64,000 nucleotides of DNA from an uncultured Granulosicoccus sp. (GCA_937991945.1 CALKLO010000025.1:1-64000); one strand, 5' to 3'; positions 50,483-61,013 are shown, numbered from the stretch's first letter. Made by a program: numbers and translations. Notes: generated by a model not told the origin, from the letters alone.

Positions 50483-50600
50483 CCGAGTGGTCGATTTAAC
50501 TAACCAGTCCTAACAAAACCGGTGAACTAACACGACTTGTACCGCAAACAACGAGCCCGTAAAGGGCCTCTACTTTATCAGATCGCATGGCCCAGATTGC

Positions 50601-52082
50601 ATGACTAATACACCCAAAGACGAAACATCCGACTCTTCTGCCAAGAATGCGGTTGCGACAACCTTTCGCGAACTGAATCTTCCAGAACCCTTGCTCAAAG
50701 CAACGGATGAACTGGGCTTTAGCAACTGCACAGAAATCCAAGGCCTCTCACTTCCCGTCATTGCACGAGGCAGTGACATAGCCGCACAGGCACAAACCGG
50801 AACCGGCAAAACGGCCGCTTTTTTGTTAGGTAGCTTTGCCCGCCTGCTCAATCACGAACCTTCAGAACGCCGCAAGGATCAACCTCGCATGTTGGTCATT
50901 GCACCCACCCGCGAACTGGCCATGCAAATAAAGAAAGATGCGGACTCGCTGGGCAAGTACACCGATTTGAAATGCTCGGTGGTTTATGGCGGTATCGATT
51001 ATGACAAACAACGAAAGGAACTCGCTGCTGGCGTCGATGTGCTTATCGGCACCCCAGGGCGGCTGATCGACTACTTCAAGCAAAAAGTGTTTGATTTACA
51101 AAAACTAGAAATCTGCGTGCTGGACGAAGCCGATCGCATGTTCGACCTAGGCTTCATCGCAGATATCCGATTTTTACTTCGACGCATGCCTCCTCCTGGA
51201 GAGCGTCGCAGCATGTTGTTTTCCGCCACCTTGTCGCATCGAGTCATGGAATTGGCGTACGAGCACATGGATAACCCTGAGCCCATCAAAACAGAAACCA
51301 CAGGCGTTACGGCTGAAGGTGTCAGTCAATCGTTATATCAACCCGCCAGTGATGAAAAAATCCCTCTGTTGTTAGGCCTGCTGGGAACCCTAAAGCCGCC
51401 TAGAGCCATTGTTTTCGTCAATACAAAGCGTGCAGCGGAAAAAATTGAAGGGTTTTTACTCGGCAACGATGTTGCCTGCGGAACACTCTCAGGCGATGTT
51501 CGCCAAAGTAAACGACAACGCATCCTTGCAGACTTTACGGCTGGAAACCTGCCTGTGCTCATTGCAACCGATGTCGCTGCCCGCGGTCTACACATTGATG
51601 ATGTGACCCATGTATTCAACTACGACCTTCCGCAACAAGCCGAAGATTATGTTCACCGTATTGGTCGAACTGCTCGTGCTGGAACCCAAGGTGTTGCAGT
51701 GAGTTTTGCTTGCGAAAATTACTCGTTTTCACTGCCTGAAATTCAGCAATACATCGGTCAAAGTATTCCGCTAGAAATGATTACGGACGAACTACTCGTT
51801 ACGCCTAAGCCGGCAAAACGCGTAGAGCGTGACCGCGCTAGCAGCGGACCTCCGGGTAAGAACCCTCGCGGATCAAACCGTAACCGGCCTAAACCGTCAC
51901 CTAAAAGTTCGAACCCATCGCCAAAGCCTGCATCAAGTGACAGCGCAGCTGCTAGCGATGCGCCAAAACCTAAGAAACGCAGACGCCGCAGCAAGCCTGC
52001 GGGTGATGGTGGTGAGAATGCGTCAAATAACAATCAAACGACTGACAATTCTTCCAATAACAAACCGAAACCTACTGAATAA
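50601..52082 (+). CDS. rhlB: DEAD-box RNA helicase (RhlB-like) with low-complexity C-terminal tail
   Basis: QAQTGTGKTAAFLL, APTRELAMQI, LDEADRMFDLGF, FSATLSH, HRIGRTARAG; divergent from trxA-rho. Confidence 0.9.
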   Translation: MTNTPKDETSDSSAKNAVATTFRELNLPEPLLKATDELGFSNCTEIQGLSLPVIARGSDIAAQAQTGTGKTAAFLLGSFARLLNHEPSERRKDQPRMLVIAPTRELAMQIKKDADSLGKYTDLKCSVVYGGIDYDKQRKELAAGVDVLIGTPGRLIDYFKQKVFDLQKLEICVLDEADRMFDLGFIADIRFLLRRMPPPGERRSMLFSATLSHRVMELAYEHMDNPEPIKTETTGVTAEGVSQSLYQPASDEKIPLLLGLLGTLKPPRAIVFVNTKRAAEKIEGFLLGNDVACGTLSGDVRQSKRQRILADFTAGNLPVLIATDVAARGLHIDDVTHVFNYDLPQQAEDYVHRIGRTARAGTQGVAVSFACENYSFSLPEIQQYIGQSIPLEMITDELLVTPKPAKRVERDRASSGPPGKNPRGSNRNRPKPSPKSSNPSPKPASSDSAAASDAPKPKKRRRRSKPAGDGGENASNNNQTTDNSSNNKPKPTE

Positions 52083-52218
52083 GCGGTAATTTCGTCATTA
52101 TTGTGGCCTTTGCAGGCAAAAGCAGTAGACTGATCTTAGCGGCAACACCTTCTGCCATCGCCAATGGCAGGCATATGCGCATTTTTGTTGCAGCATGGTT
52201 CATTGACGAGGTCAGAAA

Positions 52219-52422
52219 ATGTCTACAGGTACAGTTAAGTGGTTTAACGAAGCAAAAGGATTTGGCTTCTTGGCTCAGGACAACGGCGGTGCAGATGTAT
52301 TCGTGCACTTCTCGGCAATAAAGTCAGAAGGCTTTAAGACTCTCAATGAAGGTCAGAAAGTGACTTTCGACGTTGAAGATGGCGCAAAAGGCCCGCAGGC
52401 AACTAGCGTCGTTCCTGAATAA
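52219..52422 (+). CDS. cold-shock domain protein (CspA family)
   Basis: [34 protein letters not shown]. Confidence 0.98.
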   Translation: MSTGTVKWFNEAKGFGFLAQDNGGADVFVHFSAIKSEGFKTLNEGQKVTFDVEDGAKGPQATSVVPE

Positions 52423-52439
52423 ACCTCTTCAGGCGGCAG

Positions 52440-52468
52440 GGTTCGGCAATAGCGAACCTATTCCGAAC
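52440..52468 (+). other. overlapping alternative stem-loops downstream of the csp gene
   Basis: ggttcg (52440-45) can pair with cgaacc (52453-58), or gttcgg (52441-46) with ccgaac (52463-68). Confidence 0.4.
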
Positions 52469-52666
52469 TAACCCTACATCTAACTTTCTAGCAGGCGAGC
52501 ACTCTTAGCTTAGAGCCTCGATTGCTTTATTTGGATAAAAATACAGCTGTGTTACGACTTGTAACTGCTGTAGGTGGCTCCTTGGCCTATAATTCGCTGT
52601 GTAACCAACGATAAGTTGATAGCAGCGACTCCTTATCTTAACCATACAAATTTGTCGGTAGCTCAA

Positions 52667-53329
52667 ATGGATTTACAACAAGCCCGTAGTAACATGATCG
52701 AGCAGCAGGTACGCCCTTGGGACGTACTAGATCAGCGTGTTCTTGATGTACTTGCAGAGATTCCAAGAGAAGCGTTTGTTGACGAACAGCATCGCGGCGT
52801 TGCCTACAGTGATTTCCCCCTGCCTATTGGCCATGGGCAGCATATGCTTAAGCCGACCGTTGAAGGCCGCTTACTACAAGCCCTGCTTCTCGAAGTCACC
52901 GATTCTGTTTTGGAAATTGGCACCGGCAGCGGTTTTATAACGGCCTGTCTTGCACGGCTATCAGCTCAGGTTGAAAGCATTGAAATCATCCCAGCCCTTG
53001 CTGAAGCCGCTGCAGCTCGAATTTCGGCGCGCGGTATCAGCAATGTCACGGTACTGCAACAAGACGCTACTGCCTCTTGGGATGCCAAAGACGGGTATGA
53101 CGCCATTGCATTTTCAGGTGCGGTGCCATCCATACCTGACTATTACAAGAACAAACTGAACGTGGGTGGTCGCCTTTTTGCTTTTATTGGCGAAAGTACA
53201 CAACCTGCGATGGAAGCTGTGCTCATCACACGTATAAGAGACACTGAATGGAGTCGCGAGAGCTTGTTCGAGACTTCAGTAGACCCATTAATCAACTTCG
53301 ATTCCGAATCACCTAGCTTCGTATTCTGA
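52667..53329 (+). CDS. pcm: protein-L-isoaspartate O-methyltransferase
   Basis: MDLQQARSNMIEQQVRPWDVLD start at 52667; VDEQHRGVAYSDFPLPIGHGQHMLKP; VLEIGTGSGFITACLA. Confidence 0.93.
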   Translation: MDLQQARSNMIEQQVRPWDVLDQRVLDVLAEIPREAFVDEQHRGVAYSDFPLPIGHGQHMLKPTVEGRLLQALLLEVTDSVLEIGTGSGFITACLARLSAQVESIEIIPALAEAAAARISARGISNVTVLQQDATASWDAKDGYDAIAFSGAVPSIPDYYKNKLNVGGRLFAFIGESTQPAMEAVLITRIRDTEWSRESLFETSVDPLINFDSESPSFVF

Positions 53330-53337
53330 CAATCATT

Positions 53338-54684
53338 ATGGAAAAAACATCGGTAACTTCTTTTCCAACCGCTCGATTTCATCGGCTTAGCATTTGTGCA
53401 GCGGTGGTAGCCAGTTCGCTACTCATAGGCAATACACACGCCGCAGATTTACGAGAAGTATACGAACAGGCTAAGACCTACGACGCCGAATATCGTCGGG
53501 CTAAATTTGATCAAGACGCCGCTATAGAGCGGGTGCCATTGGCTAAATCTGCCTTCAAGCCACAACTCACCTTTGGCGCTGAAGCTGGAATCGTTTCTCA
53601 AAGCAACGACGGCGATGGTTCTTATCAAGACACAGCCTTAAGCCTTTCGCTGTCTCAATCGATTTATAACCGCTCTGACAAGAAACTCATTGATCAAGCG
53701 AAAATTGGTGTTCTGCAAGCAGACGCGCAGTATGCGGCTATCGGGCAAACGCTTATTTTGCGCGTGGCTACCGCCTACTTCGATGTTCTGCGAGCACAAG
53801 CGACTCTGGAGTTTAGCCAATCTGAGCTCCAAGCCATCAGCCGACAAAAAGAACAAGCAGAAAGACGATTTGACGTCGGGCTTGTTCCCATCACAGACGT
53901 ACGGTCTGCTCAGGCACAATTCGACTTAGCGACGGCTCAGGAAATTGCAGCGTCTAACCAGTTATCTACTGCTCGTGAAGCACTGCTGCTAATCAGTGGT
54001 TTAAATACTAATAACTTGGCAACGCTTGCTAGCGACTTACCGCTGACGCCCCCACAGCCTGCCGACATCGACCAATGGGTCAAAATAGCTAAAGAACAAA
54101 ACCTAGAATTGGTTATTGCACGGCTTGCATCAGAAAGCAGCAATACACAAATCGATATTGAACGAGCTAACAAAAGGCCCACTCTCGATTTAGTGGGCAC
54201 GGCTGCAACCACGACTACCGGTCAACTGGGACGCAATGACGTAGACCGCGGCGAGATATCACTGCAGTTTAGTCTTCCCATTCTCACTGGCGGGCGTGTT
54301 AGTGCTTTGGTAGCGCAGGCACGAGCGCAAGCACAAGCGGCCTCTGAAGATTTAATTGCACAGGAACGTGCGACTACCCAACAAACCCGCGACGGTTACC
54401 GCGGTGTCGAAGCGTCAATTAGTCTGGCCAATGCGCTTCGTCAGGCACTGGTATCGACGCAAAAATCTGCCGAAGCCACTGAAGCGGGTTTTCGAGCGGG
54501 TACGCGCACCTCTGTAGAAGTATTGCAAGCCTTACGTGACACATACAGCGCTCGCTCCGACTATGCAGGCGCCCGTTACGATTACATTATTAACTCTCTG
54601 AATTTGAAAGCTGCATCCGGTACATTAAGCGAAGACGATATTTTCGGTATCAATCGTTTTCTGGTTACCGAAGAAACTAACTAA
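53338..54684 (+). CDS. tolC: TolC family outer membrane channel protein
   Basis: ADLREVYEQAKTYDAEYRRAKFDQDAAIERVPLAKSAFKPQL; QAEAGFRAGTRTSVEVLQALRDTY-like repeat. Confidence 0.92.
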   Translation: MEKTSVTSFPTARFHRLSICAAVVASSLLIGNTHAADLREVYEQAKTYDAEYRRAKFDQDAAIERVPLAKSAFKPQLTFGAEAGIVSQSNDGDGSYQDTALSLSLSQSIYNRSDKKLIDQAKIGVLQADAQYAAIGQTLILRVATAYFDVLRAQATLEFSQSELQAISRQKEQAERRFDVGLVPITDVRSAQAQFDLATAQEIAASNQLSTAREALLLISGLNTNNLATLASDLPLTPPQPADIDQWVKIAKEQNLELVIARLASESSNTQIDIERANKRPTLDLVGTAATTTTGQLGRNDVDRGEISLQFSLPILTGGRVSALVAQARAQAQAASEDLIAQERATTQQTRDGYRGVEASISLANALRQALVSTQKSAEATEAGFRAGTRTSVEVLQALRDTYSARSDYAGARYDYIINSLNLKAASGTLSEDDIFGINRFLVTEETN

Positions 54685-54702
54685 TAAACTGTGTATTGAT
54701 GG

Positions 54703-55656
54703 TTGGTGCAACAACAGCCCGCAAATAAACCGACCCAGCCCGTTGCTAGCAAATTTCGCTGGCAAAGCTACGTAGCCCCTAGGTTTTGGCCAACCTGGCT
54801 GGGGTTCGGTTTTTTCTATTTAATGACCCGCCTGCCCTTCCCTCTTGTGATGAAAGTGGGGCGCGGCATGGGTGCGCTCATGTATCGCTTGCTAGCGAGC
54901 CGAAGACGCATCACTCAAATCAATATAAAACTCGCCTTCCCTGATTATTCACAAACTGAATGCGATTCACTAGCTCGCTCAGCCTTTGCTCATTTGGGCA
55001 TGGCTACCGCAGAAACTGCATGGATTTGGTTTCGACAAGTAGATGGTATTAGCGATGTGAAATTCGTGGGTGCGGAGCACGTTGACAACGCTCTAGCTGC
55101 CGGCAAAGGCGTCATTTTGCTGCAAGCTCATTTCACCGTGCTCGAACTGTGTGGTGCACTGGTGGGCGGTCGCTGGCCTGTGTCAGCCGTATACGATCCG
55201 CCAAAAAACCCTCTGTTTGCAGACTATTTGTACGCGCAACGCTCAAGGCATTTAAGCGGTCTTATCGACAATCGTGGTATCCGCGAAATGGTTCGCTGCC
55301 TACGACGAGGAGAAATGGTCTGGTACTCCCCCGATCAAAGCGTATCGACCAATCACGGCGGCATTGTGACTCGCTACTTTGATCAGCCTGCGTTAACCAC
55401 TAGCGGTACTGCCAGAATATTAAAAATGACCGGGGCAACCATTATCCCCTTTGTGCCAACACGCTCTGACGACGGTACTCGCTATACGCTCTCCTTTGGA
55501 GAGCCACTAAAGCTCGATAGCACTGACCCACTTGAGGCTACGCAACAAGTGAACGACCTCCTAGAGGCTCAGGTACGCACTCAACCCGAACAATACCTGT
55601 GGGCACACAAACGCTTTAAACAGCCCTCTGCTGACCATGCCAACCCGTATAGGTAG
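54703..55656 (+). CDS. LpxL/HtrB family lipid A acyltransferase
   Basis: HFTVLELCGALVGGRWPVSAVYDPPKNPLFADYLYAQRSRH; WYSPDQSVSTNHGGIVTRYF; non-ATG start (TTG/GTG). Confidence 0.92.
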   Translation: MVQQQPANKPTQPVASKFRWQSYVAPRFWPTWLGFGFFYLMTRLPFPLVMKVGRGMGALMYRLLASRRRITQINIKLAFPDYSQTECDSLARSAFAHLGMATAETAWIWFRQVDGISDVKFVGAEHVDNALAAGKGVILLQAHFTVLELCGALVGGRWPVSAVYDPPKNPLFADYLYAQRSRHLSGLIDNRGIREMVRCLRRGEMVWYSPDQSVSTNHGGIVTRYFDQPALTTSGTARILKMTGATIIPFVPTRSDDGTRYTLSFGEPLKLDSTDPLEATQQVNDLLEAQVRTQPEQYLWAHKRFKQPSADHANPYR

Positions 55657-56896
55657 CATCGCGCCCCCACCTGGGCTGTATCGATTCCTAATTCGGTTAG
55701 TCAGCCCTGTTCTCTTAGGTTATACGGTTTGGCGATCGTACAAAGATGGTGGCACTCGATACTTCCGTGAGCGCCTCGGTCTCTATAGCCAGCAAGCAAC
55801 GAACAAAACTAACCCTCAGCGACTATGGGTACATGCCGCATCGGTAGGTGAAGTAATTACCGTGCTACCTCTGGTTGAATCATGGCTTGCGCGCAGCGCA
55901 GGCGACGTGCTGTTCACCACCGGTACGCCAACAGGTGCCGCTGTACTTGCACAACACAATTTAACCGGCGTGCAACATCAGTATTTACCCATTGATTTCC
56001 CCGGGGCCTGCCAACGTTTTATTCAGCGTGCGCAAATAAGCCAAGCATGGATAGTTGAAACTGAAATTTGGCCTTGGTTGTATTCAACTTGCGCACAGCA
56101 TGGTGTATCGCTAAGTATCATCAATGGGCGTTTATCGAATAAAACCAGTAAACAAGCCGATGGGGTATTAGCCAGTAGTTATCGACAGGCTTTGAGCCCT
56201 GTGCGAATTTTGGCGCGATCTAACGACGACAAAGAACGATTTATACGCTTAGGTGCCAATCCGGACAATGTAGAGGTAGCTGGAGACCTGAAGTATTCCA
56301 GCAACACTGACACCACGAAAACACACAGCATTATTGAGCGTCCTTATGTTCTGGCCGCATCAACACACGCCGATGAAGAAACACAAATTGCCATTGCTTG
56401 GATGCAAGCTAAATGCAACGACACACTGCTAGTGATCGCGCCACGCCACCCTGAGCGAGGCCCAGCAATTTACGAGCAATTAAATAAACATGGGTATTCA
56501 GTATTACTGCGCAGCAGCAATGAATCGCCCTTACCCAGCCATGATATTTACATTGCCGATACATTGGGTGAGCTGGCTGTTTTGTACCAGTATGCTAAAG
56601 GTGCTTTTGTTGGCGGCTCACTGATAGAGCGAGGCGGACACAACATTATGGAACCTGCCCGCGTAGCTTGCCCCACTATTGTTGGGCAGCATACGTTCAA
56701 CTTTGACGTTATGGTCTTGCGTATGCAAAACGCCAATGCGCTAACCGTTGCAAAAACAGCAATCGACATTGCTGGATTTTTTGTTAGAGCCAGCAAGAAT
56801 GATGATGAGCTTGCAGCGATGGCTATGAATGCAAAAAACATCAGCGACGCTGACACACAACACGCATTGGACATTTATCAGGGCTTACTGTTTTAA
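55637..56896 (+). CDS. waaA: 3-deoxy-D-manno-octulosonic acid transferase
   Basis: LWVHAASVGEVITVLPLVESWL; LFTTGTPTGAAVL; ETEIWPWLYSTCAQHGVSLSIINGRLS; VGGSLIERGGHNIMEPA. Confidence 0.97.
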   Translation: MPTRIGSIAPPPGLYRFLIRLVSPVLLGYTVWRSYKDGGTRYFRERLGLYSQQATNKTNPQRLWVHAASVGEVITVLPLVESWLARSAGDVLFTTGTPTGAAVLAQHNLTGVQHQYLPIDFPGACQRFIQRAQISQAWIVETEIWPWLYSTCAQHGVSLSIINGRLSNKTSKQADGVLASSYRQALSPVRILARSNDDKERFIRLGANPDNVEVAGDLKYSSNTDTTKTHSIIERPYVLAASTHADEETQIAIAWMQAKCNDTLLVIAPRHPERGPAIYEQLNKHGYSVLLRSSNESPLPSHDIYIADTLGELAVLYQYAKGAFVGGSLIERGGHNIMEPARVACPTIVGQHTFNFDVMVLRMQNANALTVAKTAIDIAGFFVRASKNDDELAAMAMNAKNISDADTQHALDIYQGLLF

Positions 56897-56935
56897 CCCA
56901 ACCAATGAATGCTTGCTGACAAAAGCTGCCTTTAG

Positions 56936-57742
56936 TTAGTGTTGTGCCATGTCATTAGACAACTTCGTCGCCCAATTTTTTTCTAAGATCTGAAAGCCAT
57001 CTTTTAGCGTTTGCTGGAACGCATCTCCAGATTCAGCGCCTGCTTGCTTAGCAAGCTTGTCCAAAGAACGCTCTAGACGCTTGATATTTTGTTTGCACCA
57101 ACCGCTATCGAGACTGTTTGGCACGGTACGAAACCGAGCTCGGTCAAAGTCTATTAGCGAGACTAACCCCGACTCATCTATCATTATATTGTGCGCATTC
57201 AAATCCGCGTGAAAAACACCCTGCGCGTGGAATGTTGCAATACTCTGCCCTACCGCTGCCCACAGATTCTCTTCTAGGGAATCGCCTCTTTGCAGATGTT
57301 CTGCCATTGTTAGACCTGCCAACCGGTGAGTCACTAAACTGGCTTGGTAGCTGTACCCGTTAACTTCAACACGACACGCGTAGGGTATCGGTGCGGGTAA
57401 TTGCTTTTCTTTTAATAACGTTAAGAGCTCGTACTCACGTATTGCGCGTGTTCTGGATAGACCCGTGTAGCAGTAGCGTGCGGCGGTTATTTTTCTGATT
57501 AAACCGCCACGTCTGTAATGACGCAACACTAACGGTTGCTCATTCAACGTTAGGAAAAACGTATTGCCTCGACCCGCCCCTGCTAGGCCTGTAATTTTGC
57601 CTTGAGCTCGGAGTTTTTCTTCATCGAAAACGTCGACGTCGAAGCGCGGTGAACTGTCGCGAGCATAACGCCAGTAAACACCAGCTTTCGGGTCTACTTG
57701 GGTAATAGAACGCTTCAATGTTTTTTTCGCGCCCACCGACAA
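56936..57742 (-). CDS. kdkA: 3-deoxy-D-manno-octulosonic acid kinase (KdkA)
   Basis: LRHYRRGGLIRKITAARYCYTGLSRTRAIREYELL; FHADLNAHNIMIDESGLVSLIDFDRAR; convergent with waaA. Confidence 0.93.
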   Translation of the reverse strand: MSVGAKKTLKRSITQVDPKAGVYWRYARDSSPRFDVDVFDEEKLRAQGKITGLAGAGRGNTFFLTLNEQPLVLRHYRRGGLIRKITAARYCYTGLSRTRAIREYELLTLLKEKQLPAPIPYACRVEVNGYSYQASLVTHRLAGLTMAEHLQRGDSLEENLWAAVGQSIATFHAQGVFHADLNAHNIMIDESGLVSLIDFDRARFRTVPNSLDSGWCKQNIKRLERSLDKLAKQAGAESGDAFQQTLKDGFQILEKNWATKLSNDMAQH

Positions 57743-57754
57743 ATCGACTCAGTT

Positions 57755-57964
57755 CTAAACCTTGCTGGAGGACTGCCCTTTAGCTTCCACTAGGCGATAC
57801 ACCGTACCGCAATATGAGCAAGTGGCTTCCGGTGAGTCGTCCAACGGTATGAATACGCGAGGGTGACTATTCCACAACGATGAATCAGGCGTTGGGCAGT
57901 GTAGAGGAAGCTCGTCTCGGGTGACTTCGACGAGAGACTGGGCATTCGGCTGTTGCATGAGCAA
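57755..57964 (-). CDS. small zinc-finger (zf-CHCC/NDUFS6-like) protein
   Basis: LHCPTPDSSLWNSHPRVFIPLDDSPEATCSYCGTVYRL. Confidence 0.88.
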   Translation of the reverse strand: MLMQQPNAQSLVEVTRDELPLHCPTPDSSLWNSHPRVFIPLDDSPEATCSYCGTVYRLVEAKGQSSSKV

Positions 57965-58040
57965 GCGGACCTGTATAAACGTTTAGACGGGTGTAGTGTA
58001 CGTCAACCCACCCATCAATGATTGATTCGGGCGCTATCGG

Positions 58041-61013
58041 TTAAGTGCCACCCAGAATTCGTGATTTTATGTCTACAACCGTCTGCCTTAGGCGGTTTAA
58101 CTCCTCATCGAGAGGAACAATTGAGCTGGCCTCCTGCAATGCTTGTCGGTGCAAACGTTCGCGCAGTGCCAGGTAGCAATCTCGCAGTGCCTGCGCCTCC
58201 TCCACGGGCATCAGAGAATGGGCTTCTACCACGGTTAATATTCGAATATTGTCAGTGAATTCAAGCAAATCTCGGTGTTTGCCGGAATACGCCAGAACAA
58301 GAAACTGCACAATAAATTCGATATCGGCCACCCCGCCAGCATCTTGCTTAAGATTAAAGCGATCCTCCAACGGGTTGCCAAGCGCTGAGCGCATACGCTC
58401 ACGCATGCTCGCTACGGCTTCTCGCAGCTCCTCTTCAGAGCGCACCTGCGCTAACACGAGCGCACGAATATCCATAAAGCGTTGCTTTAACACGCCACTA
58501 CCAAACACCATGCGTGTACGAATCAAGGCTTGGTGTTCCCAAGTCCAGGCATCGCCTGTCTGATAATTGGCGAAGGCCTCGATACCCGTCACTAGGACGC
58601 CCGACGTGCCGTTAGGTCGCAGTCGTAAATCAATTTCATAGAGCATACCGGCGGGTGTCGTGGTGCCCATAAAATGAACAAACTTTTGCGCTAAGCGTGC
58701 ATAAAACATAGCGTTGTCAATTGGCTTTTCGCCATTGGTTTGTTGCTGCTCACCGGCGCTATCGTGAAGAAACACGAGATCTAGATCGGAAGAAAATCCC
58801 AATTCAAGCCCCCCTAACTTTCCGTAGGCAACCACGGCCACCGAACTAACGTGATGCTCCCCCTTTAATTGAAAACTTGGCTGACCGTGCTTTGCAACCA
58901 ACGGTGCTTGTGTGAGCTGAATAACCGCTTCAATTAACGATTCGGCCAACCAGCTTAGCTGATCACTGACTTGCATAAGCGTTAACGTGCCATCGAGCTG
59001 AGCACACGCAATTCTCATTTCTCGCCCTTGTCGATAATGCCGTAGCGTATCCATCTGTATGTCTAAATCGGCATCACGAATTCTATCGACCTGTGCTTGA
59101 GTTTGACTGGCGACATCGCCTGCACTGAGATAAAGCTCTGAGCTTGGACCCACTAACAATTCGTCGATAACCATGGGTTGGCGCAAAACAAAATTTGCCA
59201 ACCAACTACTTTGCGAAAACAAACGTACTAATCGGGCTAAGGCTTGAGGCTGATCGCTTAACACTTGCAAATACCCACTACGCCCAGCAACTGCACGCAC
59301 TAAGGAGACACAACGGTTCAACGTTAAAGCCGCATCCTTTGTGTCTATAGCTAGACACATAATGAGCGGTGTAATTTTGGTAACACGATCCTGACTCGCA
59401 ACGGTTAGGCGATGAAAAAATGCCCCTCGACTGATCGTGGCAATAACACTTAACAGCTCATCATTGCTTGAAAAACCGACCTCTTCAAGTGCCGCTTCAC
59501 GCGCTGTATCAACTGACTCCTCGTCCCCTAGCAAACTCCAAAGAGCTTGCATGGTGGCTAAACGTTGCTCTTGAGGCGAAGCAGTATCATTACTCGGCTC
59601 TACCGCAGCTTCAGTTGATTCCACTTCAAACAAACCTGCAAAGCTTTCACTAACAGCGCGTTGATGCACGTCCAGTTTGGCTCGAAAACTATCCCAATCA
59701 GACTCACCCAGCATGCTGATCAAACGCAATTGATCGGCCGTATCGCTGGGCAAACTATGCAGTTGTTCATCACGCATCATTTGAATGGCGTTTTCGACCT
59801 TGCGTAAATAAGCATAAGCACCGAGCAAAGCATCCACTTCCTCGGGCACTAACATGCCATCGAGTGATAATTGTTTGAGCACAGTAACGATAGAGCGCTT
59901 ACGTAAACGTTCATCTCGGCCACCGCGTACCAACTGAAAAGCTTGGCCTATAAATTCTACTTCGCGTATACCGCCTGAGCCCAGCTTAATGTTATCTACC
60001 ATGCCTTTTTGCTTAACAGATACCGCTATTTTTTTCTTTAACTCTCGCAGTGAATCAAACGCGCTGTAATCTAAATAACGGCGATAGACAAATGGGGTAA
60101 TCAATCCCATTAAGGCTTCAATATCGCTGGGGTCGCCTGTTATTGCTCGCGCCTTGATCATGGCATAGCGCTCCCATTCTCGAGCCTGCGTTAAATAGTA
60201 ATTTTCCAAGCCATCGAAGTTCATCACTAACGGGCCACTCTCACCAAAGGGGCGAAGGCGTGTGTCGACGCGATAGGCAAAGCCATCCAGAGTTGGGCTG
60301 TTAAGTAGGCGGGTTAACATTTGTACCGAACGTCTGAAGAATTCAGAGTTATCGGTCACATGCCGACCGGCTTTGTCACCTGCTGTTTTACCTGCCTCGG
60401 GCCACAAACAAATAAGGTCTATATCAGACGATACATTTAACTCATAACCGCCTAATTTCCCCATGCCTAAGACTATGAGGCGCTGCTCTTTGCCGTCTGC
60501 GTTGCTTGGCATGCCAAAGCGCTCTACCAATGAATCGTAGACCCATTGATCTGCAGCGATAACACAGGCATCTGCCAATACAGAAAGATCTTTGAGCGTT
60601 TCGTAGAGCTGCGCTGTTTGTGTAAGGTCGCGCCAAAGGATTCGAAACATTTGTCGGTGCCGAAACTTGCGTAAAACGCTTTGTCGAATACTTTCAATTG
60701 TGCCCTTATCAGGCGATACATCACTAAGCTCATCAAGCTCATGCTGCAATAATGCGTTGAGCTCTGCGACCCAATCAGCTGGCGCGTCTGATGCTCTAGA
60801 GGCATTCAACTCACCACTTTGGACAAGCTGCGCCAACGCGTCTGGATACTGCGCAACCACACGCATCAAATACGGGCTGACAGCACACAAGGGCCTTAAC
60901 CATGCGGCGATTAGGGGCTCTGCCAAAACATCAGCCGCTAAGCCTGCCTCCACCTCTGCAACCCGGTCGAGAAACACGGGAGTCAGTAAATCTATTGATA
61001 TGTCACATTGCAT
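58041..61013 (-). CDS. glnE: bifunctional glutamine-synthetase adenylyltransferase/deadenylyltransferase
   Basis: LIVLGMGKLGGYELNVSSDIDLICLWPE and VVAYGKLGGLELGFSSDLDLVFLHD duplicated NT domains; alternative ATG at 61046. Confidence 0.97.
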   Translation of the reverse strand: MQCDISIDLLTPVFLDRVAEVEAGLAADVLAEPLIAAWLRPLCAVSPYLMRVVAQYPDALAQLVQSGELNASRASDAPADWVAELNALLQHELDELSDVSPDKGTIESIRQSVLRKFRHRQMFRILWRDLTQTAQLYETLKDLSVLADACVIAADQWVYDSLVERFGMPSNADGKEQRLIVLGMGKLGGYELNVSSDIDLICLWPEAGKTAGDKAGRHVTDNSEFFRRSVQMLTRLLNSPTLDGFAYRVDTRLRPFGESGPLVMNFDGLENYYLTQAREWERYAMIKARAITGDPSDIEALMGLITPFVYRRYLDYSAFDSLRELKKKIAVSVKQKGMVDNIKLGSGGIREVEFIGQAFQLVRGGRDERLRKRSIVTVLKQLSLDGMLVPEEVDALLGAYAYLRKVENAIQMMRDEQLHSLPSDTADQLRLISMLGESDWDSFRAKLDVHQRAVSESFAGLFEVESTEAAVEPSNDTASPQEQRLATMQALWSLLGDEESVDTAREAALEEVGFSSNDELLSVIATISRGAFFHRLTVASQDRVTKITPLIMCLAIDTKDAALTLNRCVSLVRAVAGRSGYLQVLSDQPQALARLVRLFSQSSWLANFVLRQPMVIDELLVGPSSELYLSAGDVASQTQAQVDRIRDADLDIQMDTLRHYRQGREMRIACAQLDGTLTLMQVSDQLSWLAESLIEAVIQLTQAPLVAKHGQPSFQLKGEHHVSSVAVVAYGKLGGLELGFSSDLDLVFLHDSAGEQQQTNGEKPIDNAMFYARLAQKFVHFMGTTTPAGMLYEIDLRLRPNGTSGVLVTGIEAFANYQTGDAWTWEHQALIRTRMVFGSGVLKQRFMDIRALVLAQVRSEEELREAVASMRERMRSALGNPLEDRFNLKQDAGGVADIEFIVQFLVLAYSGKHRDLLEFTDNIRILTVVEAHSLMPVEEAQALRDCYLALRERLHRQALQEASSIVPLDEELNRLRQTVVDIKSRILGGT

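Noticed and set aside
50475-50505. tRNA-Ser-like string ggtggccgagtggtcga
   Set aside because: Only the D-arm-like ~17 nt match; no anticodon arm, T-arm (GGTTCGA) or acceptor pairing follows. Most likely coincidence or a tiny remnant.
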